From Algorimicrobium hallyeonense (GTDB taxonomy: Bacteria > Bacteroidota > Bacteroidia > Flavobacteriales > Flavobacteriaceae): a stretch of 64,000 bases of DNA. Both the position numbers and the translations under genes were made by a program. Under the pieces are notes generated by a model that had not been told where the DNA came from, did no database searches, and saw only the letters and a program-made list of their open reading frames with translations. The stretch lies in contig NZ_JBHSLA010000001.1 of the NCBI RefSeq assembly GCF_042657385.1, positions 992,001 to 1,056,000 on the forward strand. The letters are read 5' to 3'. This document shows, one piece after another, positions 17,346 through 27,946 of the stretch (its first letter is position 1; each line of letters starts with the position of its first letter).

Positions 17346-19637
17346 ATGAGTAAGCAAAGCAGAAGAAGAGAAGCCTTAGTATATCATGCCAAACCAACAC
17401 CTGGTAAAATAAAAGTCGTACCAACAAAAAAATACGCCAGTCAGCGGGATTTATCATTAGCCTATTCACCGGGAGTTGCAGAGCCTTGTTTGGAAATTGC
17501 AAAAGATATAGATAACGTTTATAAATATACCACCAAAGGAAATTTGGTAGCGGTAATTTCCAATGGAACAGCCGTTTTAGGACTTGGAAATATTGGTCCG
17601 GAAGCGTCCAAGCCCGTAATGGAAGGTAAAGGTCTCCTCTTTAAGATATTTGCCGATATTGATGTGTTTGATATTGAAGTGGATACCGAAGATGTTGAAA
17701 CATTCATTCAAACCGTGAAAATGATTGCACCCACTTTTGGTGGTATCAATTTAGAAGATATTAAAGCGCCTGAAGCCTTTGAAATAGAACGCAGACTAAA
17801 AGCCGAATTGGACATTCCAGTCATGCATGACGATCAACATGGAACGGCAATTATTTCAGCTGCCGCTTTATTGAATGCTCTAGAACTTGCTGAAAAAAAC
17901 ATAAAAGATGTTCAGATAGTTATTAGTGGCGCTGGTGCAGCTGCTATTTCTTGCTCACGATTATACCAAGCATTTGGAGCATCACGTGAAAACATGGTTA
18001 TGCTAGATAGTAAAGGTGTTATTCGCAAAGATCGTGAAACCTTAACACCTGAAAAAGCAGAGTTTGCAACCCATAGAAAAATAGACACGATTGAAGAAGC
18101 TATGAACAATGCCGATGTATTTATCGGACTTTCTACTTCAGATATTGTTTCACCAGATATGCTGTTATCCATGGCAGACAATCCAATTGTTTTTGCCATG
18201 GCAAATCCAGATCCAGAAATACAATACGATATAGCCATTGCTACGCGTAAAGATATTATCATGGCAACTGGTAGAAGTGATCATCCTAATCAGGTGAACA
18301 ATGTGCTTGGATTTCCATTTATTTTTAGAGGCGCGTTAGATGTTCGGGCTACTAAAATCAACGAAGAAATGAAAATGGCGGCTGTTATAGCATTGGCCAA
18401 TTTAGCTAAAGAACCTGTTCCAGAGCAGGTGAATATTGCTTATGGTGAAACACGACTAACATTTGGCCGCGATTATATTATTCCAAAACCTTTTGATCCG
18501 CGATTAATTTCTCAAGTACCACCAGCAGTAGCCAAAGCAGCTATAGAAAGTGGTGTGGCTAAAAACCCAATTACCGATTGGGATAAATACGAAAATGACC
18601 TTTTAGAACGTTCTGGTTCGGATAATAAAATTGTACGATTACTTTTAAATCGCGCTAAATTAAACCCGAAACGTGTGGTGTATGCGGAAGCCGATCATTT
18701 AGATGTTTTGAAAGCGGCTCAAATAGCACATGACGAAGGAATTGCCATGCCTATTTTATTAGGTAGACGTTCCGTAATTGAAAAACTAAAAGAAGAAATT
18801 GAATTCGATGCCGATGTGCCTATTATCGATCCGAAATCTGATGAAGAAGAGGAGCGCTTAAAAGCCTATGCAAAAGTATATTGGCAACAACGCAAACGTA
18901 AGGGTGTTACGTTGTATTCAGCCGAGAAAATGATGCGTGAGCGTAACTATTTTGCTGCTATGATGGTCAATGAAGGTGATGCTGATGCGTTAATTTCTGG
19001 ATTTTCAAGAAGTTATCCGTCCGTTGTAAAACCTATGTTAGAATTAATTGGTTTGGCACCAGGTTCTACACGAGTGGCAACAACAAATGTAATGATGACA
19101 CAACGAGGACCGCTATTCTTAAGTGATACGGCTATTAACATCAATCCATCGGCTAGCGATTTAACTAAAATAGCCCAAATGACAGCAGGTGTCGTTAAAA
19201 TGTTTGGTATGGAACCTGTAATGGCCATGATTTCATATTCAAATTTTGGTTCATCAAAAAATCAAACGGCAACCAAAGTTGGTGAAGCCGTAGCATATTT
19301 ACACAAAAGACATCCTAATTTATTGGTAGATGGTGAATTGCAAGCCGATTTCGCATTAAATAGTGAAATGCTTCAAGATACCTTCCCATTTTCAAAACTA
19401 GCCAGGAAAAAAGTAAATACCCTTATTTTTCCAAATTTAGAATCTGGAAATATTACCTATAAGCTATTGAAAGAATTGAACCAAGCAGACTCCATTGGGC
19501 CAATAATGATGGGTATGCGTAAACCCGTTCATATTCTACAATTAGATGCTAGTGTAGACGAAATTGTGAACATGACAGCCATTGCCGTTATTGATGCACA
19601 GCAAAAAGAAAAATTAGCAGAAGCACAAAATGGGTGA
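17346..19637 (+). CDS. maeB: NADP-dependent malic enzyme with C-terminal phosphotransacetylase-like domain
   Basis: Oxidative decarboxylation of malate to pyruvate, giving NADPH. The 763-residue MaeB architecture is seen: malic N-domain (AYSPGVAEPC about 38-47, and VMHDDQHGTAIISAAALLNA with the metal site), NAD(P)-binding domain (VISGAGAAAISC, about 190-201), then a phosphate acetyl/butaryltransferase-like domain from about 425 to the end. The last is thought to bind acetyl-CoA as an allosteric regulator rather than act as an enzyme. It has its own likely promoter; ruvA follows after 69 bases. Confidence 0.95.
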   Translation: MSKQSRRREALVYHAKPTPGKIKVVPTKKYASQRDLSLAYSPGVAEPCLEIAKDIDNVYKYTTKGNLVAVISNGTAVLGLGNIGPEASKPVMEGKGLLFKIFADIDVFDIEVDTEDVETFIQTVKMIAPTFGGINLEDIKAPEAFEIERRLKAELDIPVMHDDQHGTAIISAAALLNALELAEKNIKDVQIVISGAGAAAISCSRLYQAFGASRENMVMLDSKGVIRKDRETLTPEKAEFATHRKIDTIEEAMNNADVFIGLSTSDIVSPDMLLSMADNPIVFAMANPDPEIQYDIAIATRKDIIMATGRSDHPNQVNNVLGFPFIFRGALDVRATKINEEMKMAAVIALANLAKEPVPEQVNIAYGETRLTFGRDYIIPKPFDPRLISQVPPAVAKAAIESGVAKNPITDWDKYENDLLERSGSDNKIVRLLLNRAKLNPKRVVYAEADHLDVLKAAQIAHDEGIAMPILLGRRSVIEKLKEEIEFDADVPIIDPKSDEEEERLKAYAKVYWQQRKRKGVTLYSAEKMMRERNYFAAMMVNEGDADALISGFSRSYPSVVKPMLELIGLAPGSTRVATTNVMMTQRGPLFLSDTAININPSASDLTKIAQMTAGVVKMFGMEPVMAMISYSNFGSSKNQTATKVGEAVAYLHKRHPNLLVDGELQADFALNSEMLQDTFPFSKLARKKVNTLIFPNLESGNITYKLLKELNQADSIGPIMMGMRKPVHILQLDASVDEIVNMTAIAVIDAQQKEKLAEAQNG

Positions 19638-19706
19638 TTCGGTTAGTAAACACCTTTGTTTTGAAAATAATTTTATTACATTTGAGAGTTAATAGAATGT
19701 TAATTA

Positions 19707-20288
19707 ATGATTACACATATTCAAGGAAGACTTGTTGAAAAAAGGCCAACAGACGTTGTAATAGACTGCAATGGTGTTGGCTATCATTTAAATATATCAC
19801 TGCATACTTTTTCGCAAATACCAGAGGGTGAAAATCTTAAGCTGTATACGCATCTTCAAGTTAAGGAGGATTCGCATACCTTGTTTGGCTTTTCATCACT
19901 TGCTGAACGTGAAATATTCCGCATGCTTTTATCAGTTAGTGGTATTGGTGCTAGTACCGCGCGTACTATGTTGTCTTCTTTAACACCTGTGCAAGTTCGC
20001 GAAGGAATTGCAGTTGGTGATGTAGCATTAATACAATCTATAAAAGGTATTGGAGCCAAGACGGCTCAACGTGTTATTTTAGATTTGAAAGATAAAATTT
20101 TGAAAGTCTATGATATTGATGAAAATTCAACAGCACAAAGCAATACAAATAAAGATGAAGCGTTATCTGCTTTAGAAGTTTTGGGTTTTACCAAGAAACA
20201 GTCCGAACGCGTTATAGACAAGTTTTTAAGTCAAGAGCCACAAGCAAATGTCGAAACCATTATTAAGCAAGCGCTAAAAAATTTATAA
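19707..20288 (+). CDS. ruvA: Holliday junction branch migration protein RuvA
   Basis: Binds four-way junctions as a tetramer and loads RuvB. The 193-residue length is normal. The N-terminal OB-fold (MITHIQGRLVEKRPTDVVID) is followed by the tandem helix-hairpin-helix region (LLSVSGIGASTARTMLSSL and IQSIKGIGAKTAQRVILDLKDK) and a C-terminal three-helix RuvB-binding domain (EALSALEVLGFTKKQSERVI). sprA starts 6 bases after the stop, so the pair is likely co-transcribed; this ruvA-sprA-gcvH order recurs in flavobacteria as I recall it. Confidence 0.97.
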   Translation: MITHIQGRLVEKRPTDVVIDCNGVGYHLNISLHTFSQIPEGENLKLYTHLQVKEDSHTLFGFSSLAEREIFRMLLSVSGIGASTARTMLSSLTPVQVREGIAVGDVALIQSIKGIGAKTAQRVILDLKDKILKVYDIDENSTAQSNTNKDEALSALEVLGFTKKQSERVIDKFLSQEPQANVETIIKQALKNL

Positions 20289-20294
20289 TAGATT

Positions 20295-23200
20295 TTGAAT
20301 ACAACCAACCCTAATTTATATAAATCCTTAAAAAATTACGTACTTGTTGCCAGTGCGCTTTTGTGTTCCGTATTAGCCTGGTCGCAAACAGAACCTGTAG
20401 AACAAGATTCAACACAAACCGGGTTTAATTTTGGCAATATGCAAATGCCAAATCCGTCGAGTATTGAGTCTAAATATAAATATGATCCCATAACGGATCG
20501 TTATATTTATACAGAAACAGTAGGCGAATTCAATATTAACTATCCCATAATCTTAACACCAGAAGAGTATCAGGATTTAATAGTAAGGCAAAGTTTACAA
20601 TCGTATTACAAACAAAAAATTGATGCTTTTGATGGTGTCAAAGAAGGTAGCGAGGAAGAACAGAAAAATTTATTACCTGAATTTTATATCAATTCCGGTT
20701 TTTTCGAAACTATTTTTGGAAGTAATACTATTGAGGTTATTCCACAGGGTTCGGTAGAAATGGATTTAGGTGTTTTATTTACCAAACAAGATAATCCAGC
20801 CTTTTCACCCAGAAATAGAAGTAGTTTCACATTTGATTTTGATCAGCGTATCAGCTTAAGTTTACTCGGTAAAGTAGGAACAAGGTTGCAAGTAACAGCT
20901 AATTATGATACCGAATCCACCTTCGATTTTCAAAATTTAATCAAATTAGAATACACACCAACTGAGGATGATATTATTCAGAAAATAGAAGTTGGTAATG
21001 TTAGTATGCCACTAAATAGTTCCTTAATTACAGGAGCACAAAGTTTATTTGGTGTTAAAACACAATTACAATTTGGAAGAACAACCATTACTGGTGTGTT
21101 CTCTGAACAACGTTCAGACAGGCGAACCGTAGTTGCTCAAGGAGGTGGAACGCTAGAAGAATTTGATTTCTTTGCGCGCGATTATGATGAAAACCGTCAC
21201 TTCTTTTTAGCGCACTACTTTCGAGATAAATACGATGACGCTTTAGCTAATTATCCGTTTATTAATACCAATGTTCAAATTACCCGTATTGAAGTTTGGG
21301 TTACCAATAGAACCAATCGAACGGAAAATGTTCGAAATATTGTCGCACTTCAGGATTTAGGGGAATCAAATCCAAATCCAGCCGCTAATGATATTTTATT
21401 AAACCCTATTCCTCCCGGATTTTTAAATGCAGGACCTAATGCATTTCCTGATAACGGAAATAACGATTATGATCCTACAGCCATTGGTTCTGGGTCTGTT
21501 TTAAATGATAATATTCGTGACATTGCAACCGCTCAACAAGGTTTTGGAAGTCTTTCAAGTGCTGTTAATGAAGGTTCTGATTATGCGAAATTAGAAAATG
21601 CCAGAAAGTTAACGGAAGGTCAAGAATATACTGTTGATACGCAATTAGGTTATATTTCCTTAAATCAACGCTTAAATAATGACGAAGTTGTAGCTGTAGC
21701 CTTCCAATATACCGTTGGCGGACAAGTATATCAAGTTGGTGAATTTGCCAATGGAGGTGTAGATCCAACCGGAATTGATAATTCTGGGCCTATTACAACG
21801 GTTACAAATAGTACGTTAGTTTTAAAATTATTAAAAAGTCCAATTACAAATGTGCAACAGCCTATTTGGGACTTAATGATGAAAAACATTTATGATACAG
21901 GCGCGTATCAATTGAGTCAAGAGGATTTTAAATTGAATATTTTTTATAGTGAAGCTTCACCATTAAATTTTATTTCCCCTGTTGCTGGAACACCATTTCC
22001 AGATTTTGAAGGGAATCCTATTCAGGAAACCACGTTATTACGATTATTTAATTTAGACCGCTTAAACTTTAATAATGATCCGCAAACTAATGGTGACGGA
22101 TTTTTCGATTTTGTACCGGGAATTACCGTTTTACCACAAAATGGTAAAATTGTTTTTACAAAAGTAGAACCATTTGGTGAATATTTATTTAACACCTTAT
22201 CATTATCCAATGCAGAAGATTATAACAATGATTTAACCTATAATGCTAACCAGGCGAAATATGTTTATGATGTATTATATAAGCAAACCAAGGCCGCAGC
22301 TTTAGAAGAAGCTGATAAGAACAAGTTTTTATTAAAAGGACGTTACAAATCTGAAGGTGGTGATGGCATTCCAATTGGAGCATTTAATGTGCCTCGTGGT
22401 TCGGTTACCGTTACGGCAGGTGGTAGAACGTTAGTGGAAGGTGTAGATTATACCGTAAACTATGGTGCAGGAACGGTTCAAATTTTAGATGAAGCCTTAA
22501 AAGCGTCCAATACACCTATTCAAGTTTCAACGGAAAACAATGCGGTTTTTGGCCAGCAAACAAAACGTTTTACGGGTGTAAATGTGGAACATAAGTTTAA
22601 TGAAAACTTTGTTATTGGTGGTGCCTGGTTGCACTTAAACGAACGACCTATTACGCAAAAGGCAAATTACAGTCAAGAGCCTATTAATAATCATATTTTC
22701 GGATTTAATGGAAACTACTCTACTGAAGTGCCATTTTTAACCCGTTTAGTAAATAAACTTCCAAATATTGATACAGATGTTATGTCCAACGTATCGGTTC
22801 GTGGTGAGTTTGCTTATTTAGCACCAGGTTCTCCAAAAGGCACTGATTTTCAAGGTGAAGCCACTTCGTACGTGGATGATTTTGAAGGATCGCAAAATAA
22901 TATCGATTTAAAATCACCACAATCGTGGTTTCTATCTAGTAGACCTCGTGGTATAAACGGTAATAACGATGACCAAAACGGTATTGCTCAAGGTTTTGAT
23001 CGTGCCATGCTAAACTGGTATACTATTGATCCTATTTTCTATAGCAACAGAAGTCCCGATGGGATTACAGATGATGATATTTCTGATTTATTTACCAGTC
23101 GCGTATTTATAAATGAATTGTTTCCAGCCCAAGATATCGCGCAAGGTCAAACAACCGTTCTTTATACTTTGGATTTAGCATACTATCCAACAGAACGTGG

Positions 23201-26200
23201 TCCTTATAATTTCCAGACAAACAATGTTGATATTCCAAATGGCACTTTAACCAATCCGCAAGACAGTTGGGCAGGGATTACAAGAGGATTAACCTCTACA
23301 GATTTTGAACAAGCAAACGTTGAGTATATTGAATTTTGGTTACAAGATCCATTTCAAGAAAACACGACTAATCCAGGAGGTAAATTGGTATTTAATTTAG
23401 GTAATATCTCTGAAGACGTTGTTAAAGACGGTCGTAAATTATATGAAAATGGCTTACCAATTGACGGGAACGTTATTGGCGTTTTACCGCAATCGCCTTC
23501 TTGGAATACGGTTTATCCGCAAAATCAGTCCTTAATTTATGCCTTTGATACAACTGGAGACGAACGTACTAATCAAGATGTTGGTTATGATGGTTTGAGT
23601 GATGATGATGAACGCGCAGTTTTTACAGATTATTCGGCCTTACCGGATCCAGCAAATGACAATTATTCCTACTTTTTAAACGTAGATGGTGATATTTTTC
23701 AACGCTATAAAAATTATAATGGTGTAGATGGTAACTCACCAGACACGTTTTCCGATACCAATCGTGGTTCTACAACCCAACCAGATGTTGAAGATGTAAA
23801 CCGAGATAATACCATGAATACCATAGATAGTTATTATGAGTATGAATTGGATATTAAGCCAGGCGATTTAAATATTAACAATCCATACATTGTTGATATT
23901 AAAGAAAATCAAATTAGAAGTCTACCAAACGGACAAACGGTGGTGCCAAAGTGGTATCAATTTAGAATCCCGGTTGATGATATTGATAGAACAGCAATAG
24001 GAGGAATTTCCGATTTACGTTCCATTCGTTTTGCTAGAATGTTTTTAAAAGAATTTACCGAGAAAACAGTATTGCGTTTTGGAACATTAGATTTAGTGCG
24101 TAGCGAATGGCGTCGTTATTCACAAACATTAGATACCGATGAAGGTGATCCCTCTTTAGATAACACCGAATTTTCAGTAGGAGTTGTTAGTACGTTAAAA
24201 AACGATGGTAGTTACCAGTCGCCTCCAGGTGTAGATCCAGAAGAGCTTTTTAATAATAATACAGTAGTTAGACAGAATGAACAATCTTTATTATTAGATG
24301 TTTGTGGGTTGGAATCTGAAGATGGACGTGCTGTATTTAAAAATATAAATGTGGATATGCGTCAGTACAAACGGTTACGTATGTACATGCACGCAGAGGA
24401 AAGTGATCAGCCAGGATTAAATGATGATGATTTATTTGGTTTTATTAGAATGGGTAATGATTTAACTCAAAACTATTATGAAATCATGGTGCCTCTTAAA
24501 GTCTCACAAGGCTTTTCAAGAGAAGCCCTTTGGCCAGAAGCCAATCAAATAAATTTACCATTAGAATTACTTCAAGATATAAAATCAAAATCAATAGCAG
24601 CTGGAAATATTAGCAGTCTAAATCCAACCTATTATGAGGTTATTGGAGAACAATTAAGTGCAGCAGCTGTCAATCAGTACGATCCATTGCCTGTTGGAAT
24701 TGGCGATGCCGATAATTATCATCGTATCGCTATTGTTGGTAATCCAAATTTTGGCGATATCCGAACTTTAATGGTTGGTGTTAAAAACAGATCTGCACTT
24801 AACAAATGTGCCGTTGTTTGGCTTAACGAATTGCGTTTATCAGATATGGATAGCGAAGGTGGTTGGGCAGCCGTTTTAAGTATGGATTCTAATATAGCAG
24901 ATTTTGCTAGTGTTAGTGCAACTGGACGTAAAAGTACATCAGGGTTTGGAAGTATAGAACAAGGCCCTCAAGAACGGAGTCGTGAAGATGTTCAGCAGTA
25001 TGATATAGTAACCAATGTTAATGTTGGTCAGTTACTTCCTGAAAAATGGGGTATTCAAATACCATTTAATTATGGTGTTGGTGAAGAACGCATTACTCCT
25101 AAGTATGATGAATTTTATAGGGATATAGAATTGCAAACGCAACTGGATAATAATGTAGATCAAGATTCTATTTTAAATGTCAACGAAAATTTCACCAAAC
25201 GAAAGAGTATTAATTTCATTGGTGTTCGTAAAATTAGAACCGGGGAATCTGCACCTCGTTTTTATGATGTGGAAAACTTTACCGTTAATTACTCCTTCAA
25301 TAAAATAGAACATCGCGATTTTGAAATTGAAAGTGCGGTTGATAAAAATGTAAGAACAGGTGTTAATTATGCCTATAATTTTGCACCATTAAGTATAGAA
25401 CCTTTCAAGAAGAATGATTCCTTATTTATGGGTAAATATTGGAAAATCTTAAAAGACTTTAATATTAATCCTGTACCTGCAAGTTTTACGGTAAATTCTA
25501 ATATTAACAGGCAGTTTAATAAACAAAAGTTTAGAGAGATAGATTTAGGAGGCGGAAATATTGGTCTTCAAGAATTGTACAGACGTAATTATACCTTTGA
25601 TTTTGGTTACACGATAAACTACAATTTAACCAAGTCCTTAACTATGAATTTTACGGCGTCTAACGTGAATATTGTTCGGAATTATTTCAAAAACAATATT
25701 CGCAATGGAGAACAAGATCCAAGTTTAGATGTTTGGGATGGTTTCTTTGATGTGGGAGATCCAAACACACAGTATCAACAATTGGGTATTAATTATGAAA
25801 TACCAATAAACAAGATCCCAACCTTTGCGTTTATTGATGCCACCTATTCCTATAGTGGCGAATTCCAATGGCAAAAAGGATCAGATTTATTTGGCGATTT
25901 GGAAGTGGACGGTATAACCTACGATTTAGGAAATACCATTTCCAATGCCAATCAGCACAATCTAAATACAACGTTCAATATGAACAAATTGTATAATTAT
26001 GTTGGGCTGAAAAAGAAAACTATTCGTAAAACGGCCGCTAATAGTCGTGATGTAAAAAGAACGCCAACACCTCCAGGCCAAGAGAGTCTAGCAAAAGATG
26101 GCCCAGTAGCAGATGCTAAAAAAGTATCTAAAAACAATACGGGAACCAAGCTTTTAAATACAGGAATTGGCATTGTTACAGCAGTTAAACGTATTCAGTT

Positions 26201-27506
26201 TAATTATGCCGAAACTAGTGGTACATATTTACCAGGATATTTACAAACTCCAGGATTTATTGGTACTTTAAAACCAACAGCTGGCTTTACATTTGGTAGT
26301 CAAAATGATGTTAGAAATATGGCAGCAAGACGTGGTTGGTTAACCTTATATCCTGATTTTAATGATCAGTATCGTGTAAATAAAACACGTCAATTGGATT
26401 TTTCTGCAAATATTGAACCTTTCAATGACCTGAAAATTGATATTGTAGGTAACAGAATGTACTCGGAAAACTATACTGAAAATTACCGTGTGAATGATTT
26501 AGGGAGCGAATTAGAGTATGAATCCTTAACGCCAAATGCCTTTGGAAACTTTAATATTTCTACTGTATTAATAAAAACAGCATTCACTGCAAGTGATGAA
26601 ACCCAATCGCAAACATTCAATGAATTCAGGTCCAACCGATTAAAAGTAGCTAACAGATTAGCCCAAGAATTTTACGGTAATGCTGGCTATGCAGTAGATG
26701 CAGAAGGCTATCCGGTAGGATTTGGTAAAAACAGTCAGGCTGTCTTGTTACCATCCTTCTTATCAGCTTATTCCGGTCAGAAAGCTGAAAAAGTTTCATT
26801 GAGTGCTTTCAGGGATGTGCCAATTCCAAACTGGGATATTAAGTACACAGGATTAATGAATTTAAAATGGTTTAAAGATAAATTTAAGCGTTTTTCTATT
26901 GTTCATGGTTACCGTTCTAATTATACTATTAACCAATTCCGTTCCAATTTAGATTACGATGCTGATAACCCAACAGCGGTGGATCAGAGTGGAAATTTCA
27001 AGAACGAAAAACTATACAGTAATATTAATTTAAGCGAAATGTTTAGCCCGCTATTCCGTATTGATATGGAAATGAAAAGCTCCATTAAAATTTTGCTTGA
27101 AATGAAAAAAGACCGACTTCTTTCATTGAGTTTCGATAATAATTTAATGACAGAAATTCAAGGAAATGAATATATTGTAGGATTGGGTTACCGCATTAAA
27201 GATGTCCGAATTAAAACAAAACTAGCAGGACCGAAAAAACGTATTGTTAGCGATTTAAATATGAAAGCAGATGTTTCCGTACGTGATAACAAAACTATTA
27301 TTAGGTATTTAGATTTGGATAATAACCAAATTACATCTGGTCAGACCATCTGGTCATTAAAATTTTCAACAGATTATGCGTTTAGTAAAAATCTAACTGG
27401 AATTTTTTACTTTGATTATGCTTTTTCCGAATACGCAATTTCAACTGCATTCCCACAGACTACTATTCGTTCAGGAATTACTTTAAGATATACATTTGGT
27501 AATTAA
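20295..27506 (+). CDS. sprA: Type IX secretion outer-membrane translocon SprA (Sov)
   Basis: Giant outer-membrane protein of 2403 residues that forms the protein-conducting barrel of the type IX secretion system and is required for gliding in Flavobacterium. It begins at a TTG (MNTTNPNLYKSLKNY) with a signal peptide ending around LAWSQ. The body is rich in beta-strand patterns, Asn and aromatic residues. SprA-like stretches include the early VEMDLGVLFTKQDNPAFSPRNRS segment, TSYVDDFEGSQ, and a terminal LRYTFGN strand. The size and content leave little doubt. It is 6 bases from ruvA and 59 from gcvH, which has its own promoter. Confidence 0.96.
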   Translation: MNTTNPNLYKSLKNYVLVASALLCSVLAWSQTEPVEQDSTQTGFNFGNMQMPNPSSIESKYKYDPITDRYIYTETVGEFNINYPIILTPEEYQDLIVRQSLQSYYKQKIDAFDGVKEGSEEEQKNLLPEFYINSGFFETIFGSNTIEVIPQGSVEMDLGVLFTKQDNPAFSPRNRSSFTFDFDQRISLSLLGKVGTRLQVTANYDTESTFDFQNLIKLEYTPTEDDIIQKIEVGNVSMPLNSSLITGAQSLFGVKTQLQFGRTTITGVFSEQRSDRRTVVAQGGGTLEEFDFFARDYDENRHFFLAHYFRDKYDDALANYPFINTNVQITRIEVWVTNRTNRTENVRNIVALQDLGESNPNPAANDILLNPIPPGFLNAGPNAFPDNGNNDYDPTAIGSGSVLNDNIRDIATAQQGFGSLSSAVNEGSDYAKLENARKLTEGQEYTVDTQLGYISLNQRLNNDEVVAVAFQYTVGGQVYQVGEFANGGVDPTGIDNSGPITTVTNSTLVLKLLKSPITNVQQPIWDLMMKNIYDTGAYQLSQEDFKLNIFYSEASPLNFISPVAGTPFPDFEGNPIQETTLLRLFNLDRLNFNNDPQTNGDGFFDFVPGITVLPQNGKIVFTKVEPFGEYLFNTLSLSNAEDYNNDLTYNANQAKYVYDVLYKQTKAAALEEADKNKFLLKGRYKSEGGDGIPIGAFNVPRGSVTVTAGGRTLVEGVDYTVNYGAGTVQILDEALKASNTPIQVSTENNAVFGQQTKRFTGVNVEHKFNENFVIGGAWLHLNERPITQKANYSQEPINNHIFGFNGNYSTEVPFLTRLVNKLPNIDTDVMSNVSVRGEFAYLAPGSPKGTDFQGEATSYVDDFEGSQNNIDLKSPQSWFLSSRPRGINGNNDDQNGIAQGFDRAMLNWYTIDPIFYSNRSPDGITDDDISDLFTSRVFINELFPAQDIAQGQTTVLYTLDLAYYPTERGPYNFQTNNVDIPNGTLTNPQDSWAGITRGLTSTDFEQANVEYIEFWLQDPFQENTTNPGGKLVFNLGNISEDVVKDGRKLYENGLPIDGNVIGVLPQSPSWNTVYPQNQSLIYAFDTTGDERTNQDVGYDGLSDDDERAVFTDYSALPDPANDNYSYFLNVDGDIFQRYKNYNGVDGNSPDTFSDTNRGSTTQPDVEDVNRDNTMNTIDSYYEYELDIKPGDLNINNPYIVDIKENQIRSLPNGQTVVPKWYQFRIPVDDIDRTAIGGISDLRSIRFARMFLKEFTEKTVLRFGTLDLVRSEWRRYSQTLDTDEGDPSLDNTEFSVGVVSTLKNDGSYQSPPGVDPEELFNNNTVVRQNEQSLLLDVCGLESEDGRAVFKNINVDMRQYKRLRMYMHAEESDQPGLNDDDLFGFIRMGNDLTQNYYEIMVPLKVSQGFSREALWPEANQINLPLELLQDIKSKSIAAGNISSLNPTYYEVIGEQLSAAAVNQYDPLPVGIGDADNYHRIAIVGNPNFGDIRTLMVGVKNRSALNKCAVVWLNELRLSDMDSEGGWAAVLSMDSNIADFASVSATGRKSTSGFGSIEQGPQERSREDVQQYDIVTNVNVGQLLPEKWGIQIPFNYGVGEERITPKYDEFYRDIELQTQLDNNVDQDSILNVNENFTKRKSINFIGVRKIRTGESAPRFYDVENFTVNYSFNKIEHRDFEIESAVDKNVRTGVNYAYNFAPLSIEPFKKNDSLFMGKYWKILKDFNINPVPASFTVNSNINRQFNKQKFREIDLGGGNIGLQELYRRNYTFDFGYTINYNLTKSLTMNFTASNVNIVRNYFKNNIRNGEQDPSLDVWDGFFDVGDPNTQYQQLGINYEIPINKIPTFAFIDATYSYSGEFQWQKGSDLFGDLEVDGITYDLGNTISNANQHNLNTTFNMNKLYNYVGLKKKTIRKTAANSRDVKRTPTPPGQESLAKDGPVADAKKVSKNNTGTKLLNTGIGIVTAVKRIQFNYAETSGTYLPGYLQTPGFIGTLKPTAGFTFGSQNDVRNMAARRGWLTLYPDFNDQYRVNKTRQLDFSANIEPFNDLKIDIVGNRMYSENYTENYRVNDLGSELEYESLTPNAFGNFNISTVLIKTAFTASDETQSQTFNEFRSNRLKVANRLAQEFYGNAGYAVDAEGYPVGFGKNSQAVLLPSFLSAYSGQKAEKVSLSAFRDVPIPNWDIKYTGLMNLKWFKDKFKRFSIVHGYRSNYTINQFRSNLDYDADNPTAVDQSGNFKNEKLYSNINLSEMFSPLFRIDMEMKSSIKILLEMKKDRLLSLSFDNNLMTEIQGNEYIVGLGYRIKDVRIKTKLAGPKKRIVSDLNMKADVSVRDNKTIIRYLDLDNNQITSGQTIWSLKFSTDYAFSKNLTGIFYFDYAFSEYAISTAFPQTTIRSGITLRYTFGN

Positions 27507-27516
27507 TGCGTATTAG

Positions 27517-27547
27517 TTTGAAAATATAAAGCGAATAAATACATTTG
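27517..27547 (+). promoter_or_regulatory. Promoter of gcvH (TTTG-N19-TACATTTG)
   Basis: TTTG at 27517-27520 and TACATTTG at 27540-27547, separated by 19 bases, match the -33/-7 architecture described for the Bacteroidota housekeeping sigma factor. The gcvH ATG is 18 bases further on. Confidence 0.75.
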
Positions 27548-27565
27548 TAAAAAAATATAATAATT

Positions 27566-27946
27566 ATGAATATTCCAGCCGAATTAAAATATACAAAAGA
27601 CCACGAGTGGGTTAAGTTAGAAGGAGATGTTGTAACCATAGGTATTACAGATTTTGCACAAAGCGAATTAGGTGATATTGTTTATGTTGAAGTGGAAACT
27701 GTAGACGATACATTAGACGCAGATGAGATTTTTGGTTCTGTGGAAGCTGTAAAAACAGTGTCTGATTTATTCTTACCAGTAGCTGGTGAAATCATTGCGT
27801 TTAATGAAGCTTTAGAGGATGCTCCAGAAACGGTAAATTCAGATCCTTATGGCGCAGGCTGGATGATTAAAGTTAAATGTTCTAACGTATCAGATGTAGA
27901 CGGACTTATGTCTGCAGATGAATATAAAGAACTTATTGGTGCTTAA
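27566..27946 (+). CDS. gcvH: Glycine cleavage system H protein
   Basis: Lipoyl carrier that shuttles the aminomethyl group between the P and T proteins of the glycine cleavage system. It is 126 residues, the usual size. The lipoylation site is Lys63 within FGSVEAVKTVSDL, and the C-terminal GAGWMIKVK is characteristic. The gcvP and gcvT genes are not in this window. Its 3' end overlaps the following VanZ-like gene. Confidence 0.97.
   Translation: MNIPAELKYTKDHEWVKLEGDVVTIGITDFAQSELGDIVYVEVETVDDTLDADEIFGSVEAVKTVSDLFLPVAGEIIAFNEALEDAPETVNSDPYGAGWMIKVKCSNVSDVDGLMSADEYKELIGA

Noticed and set aside
27936..27946. gcvH/VanZ overlap as a possible frameshift or fusion
   Set aside because: Both frames are full length and typical; the overlap is explained by coupled translation with an alternative GTG start.
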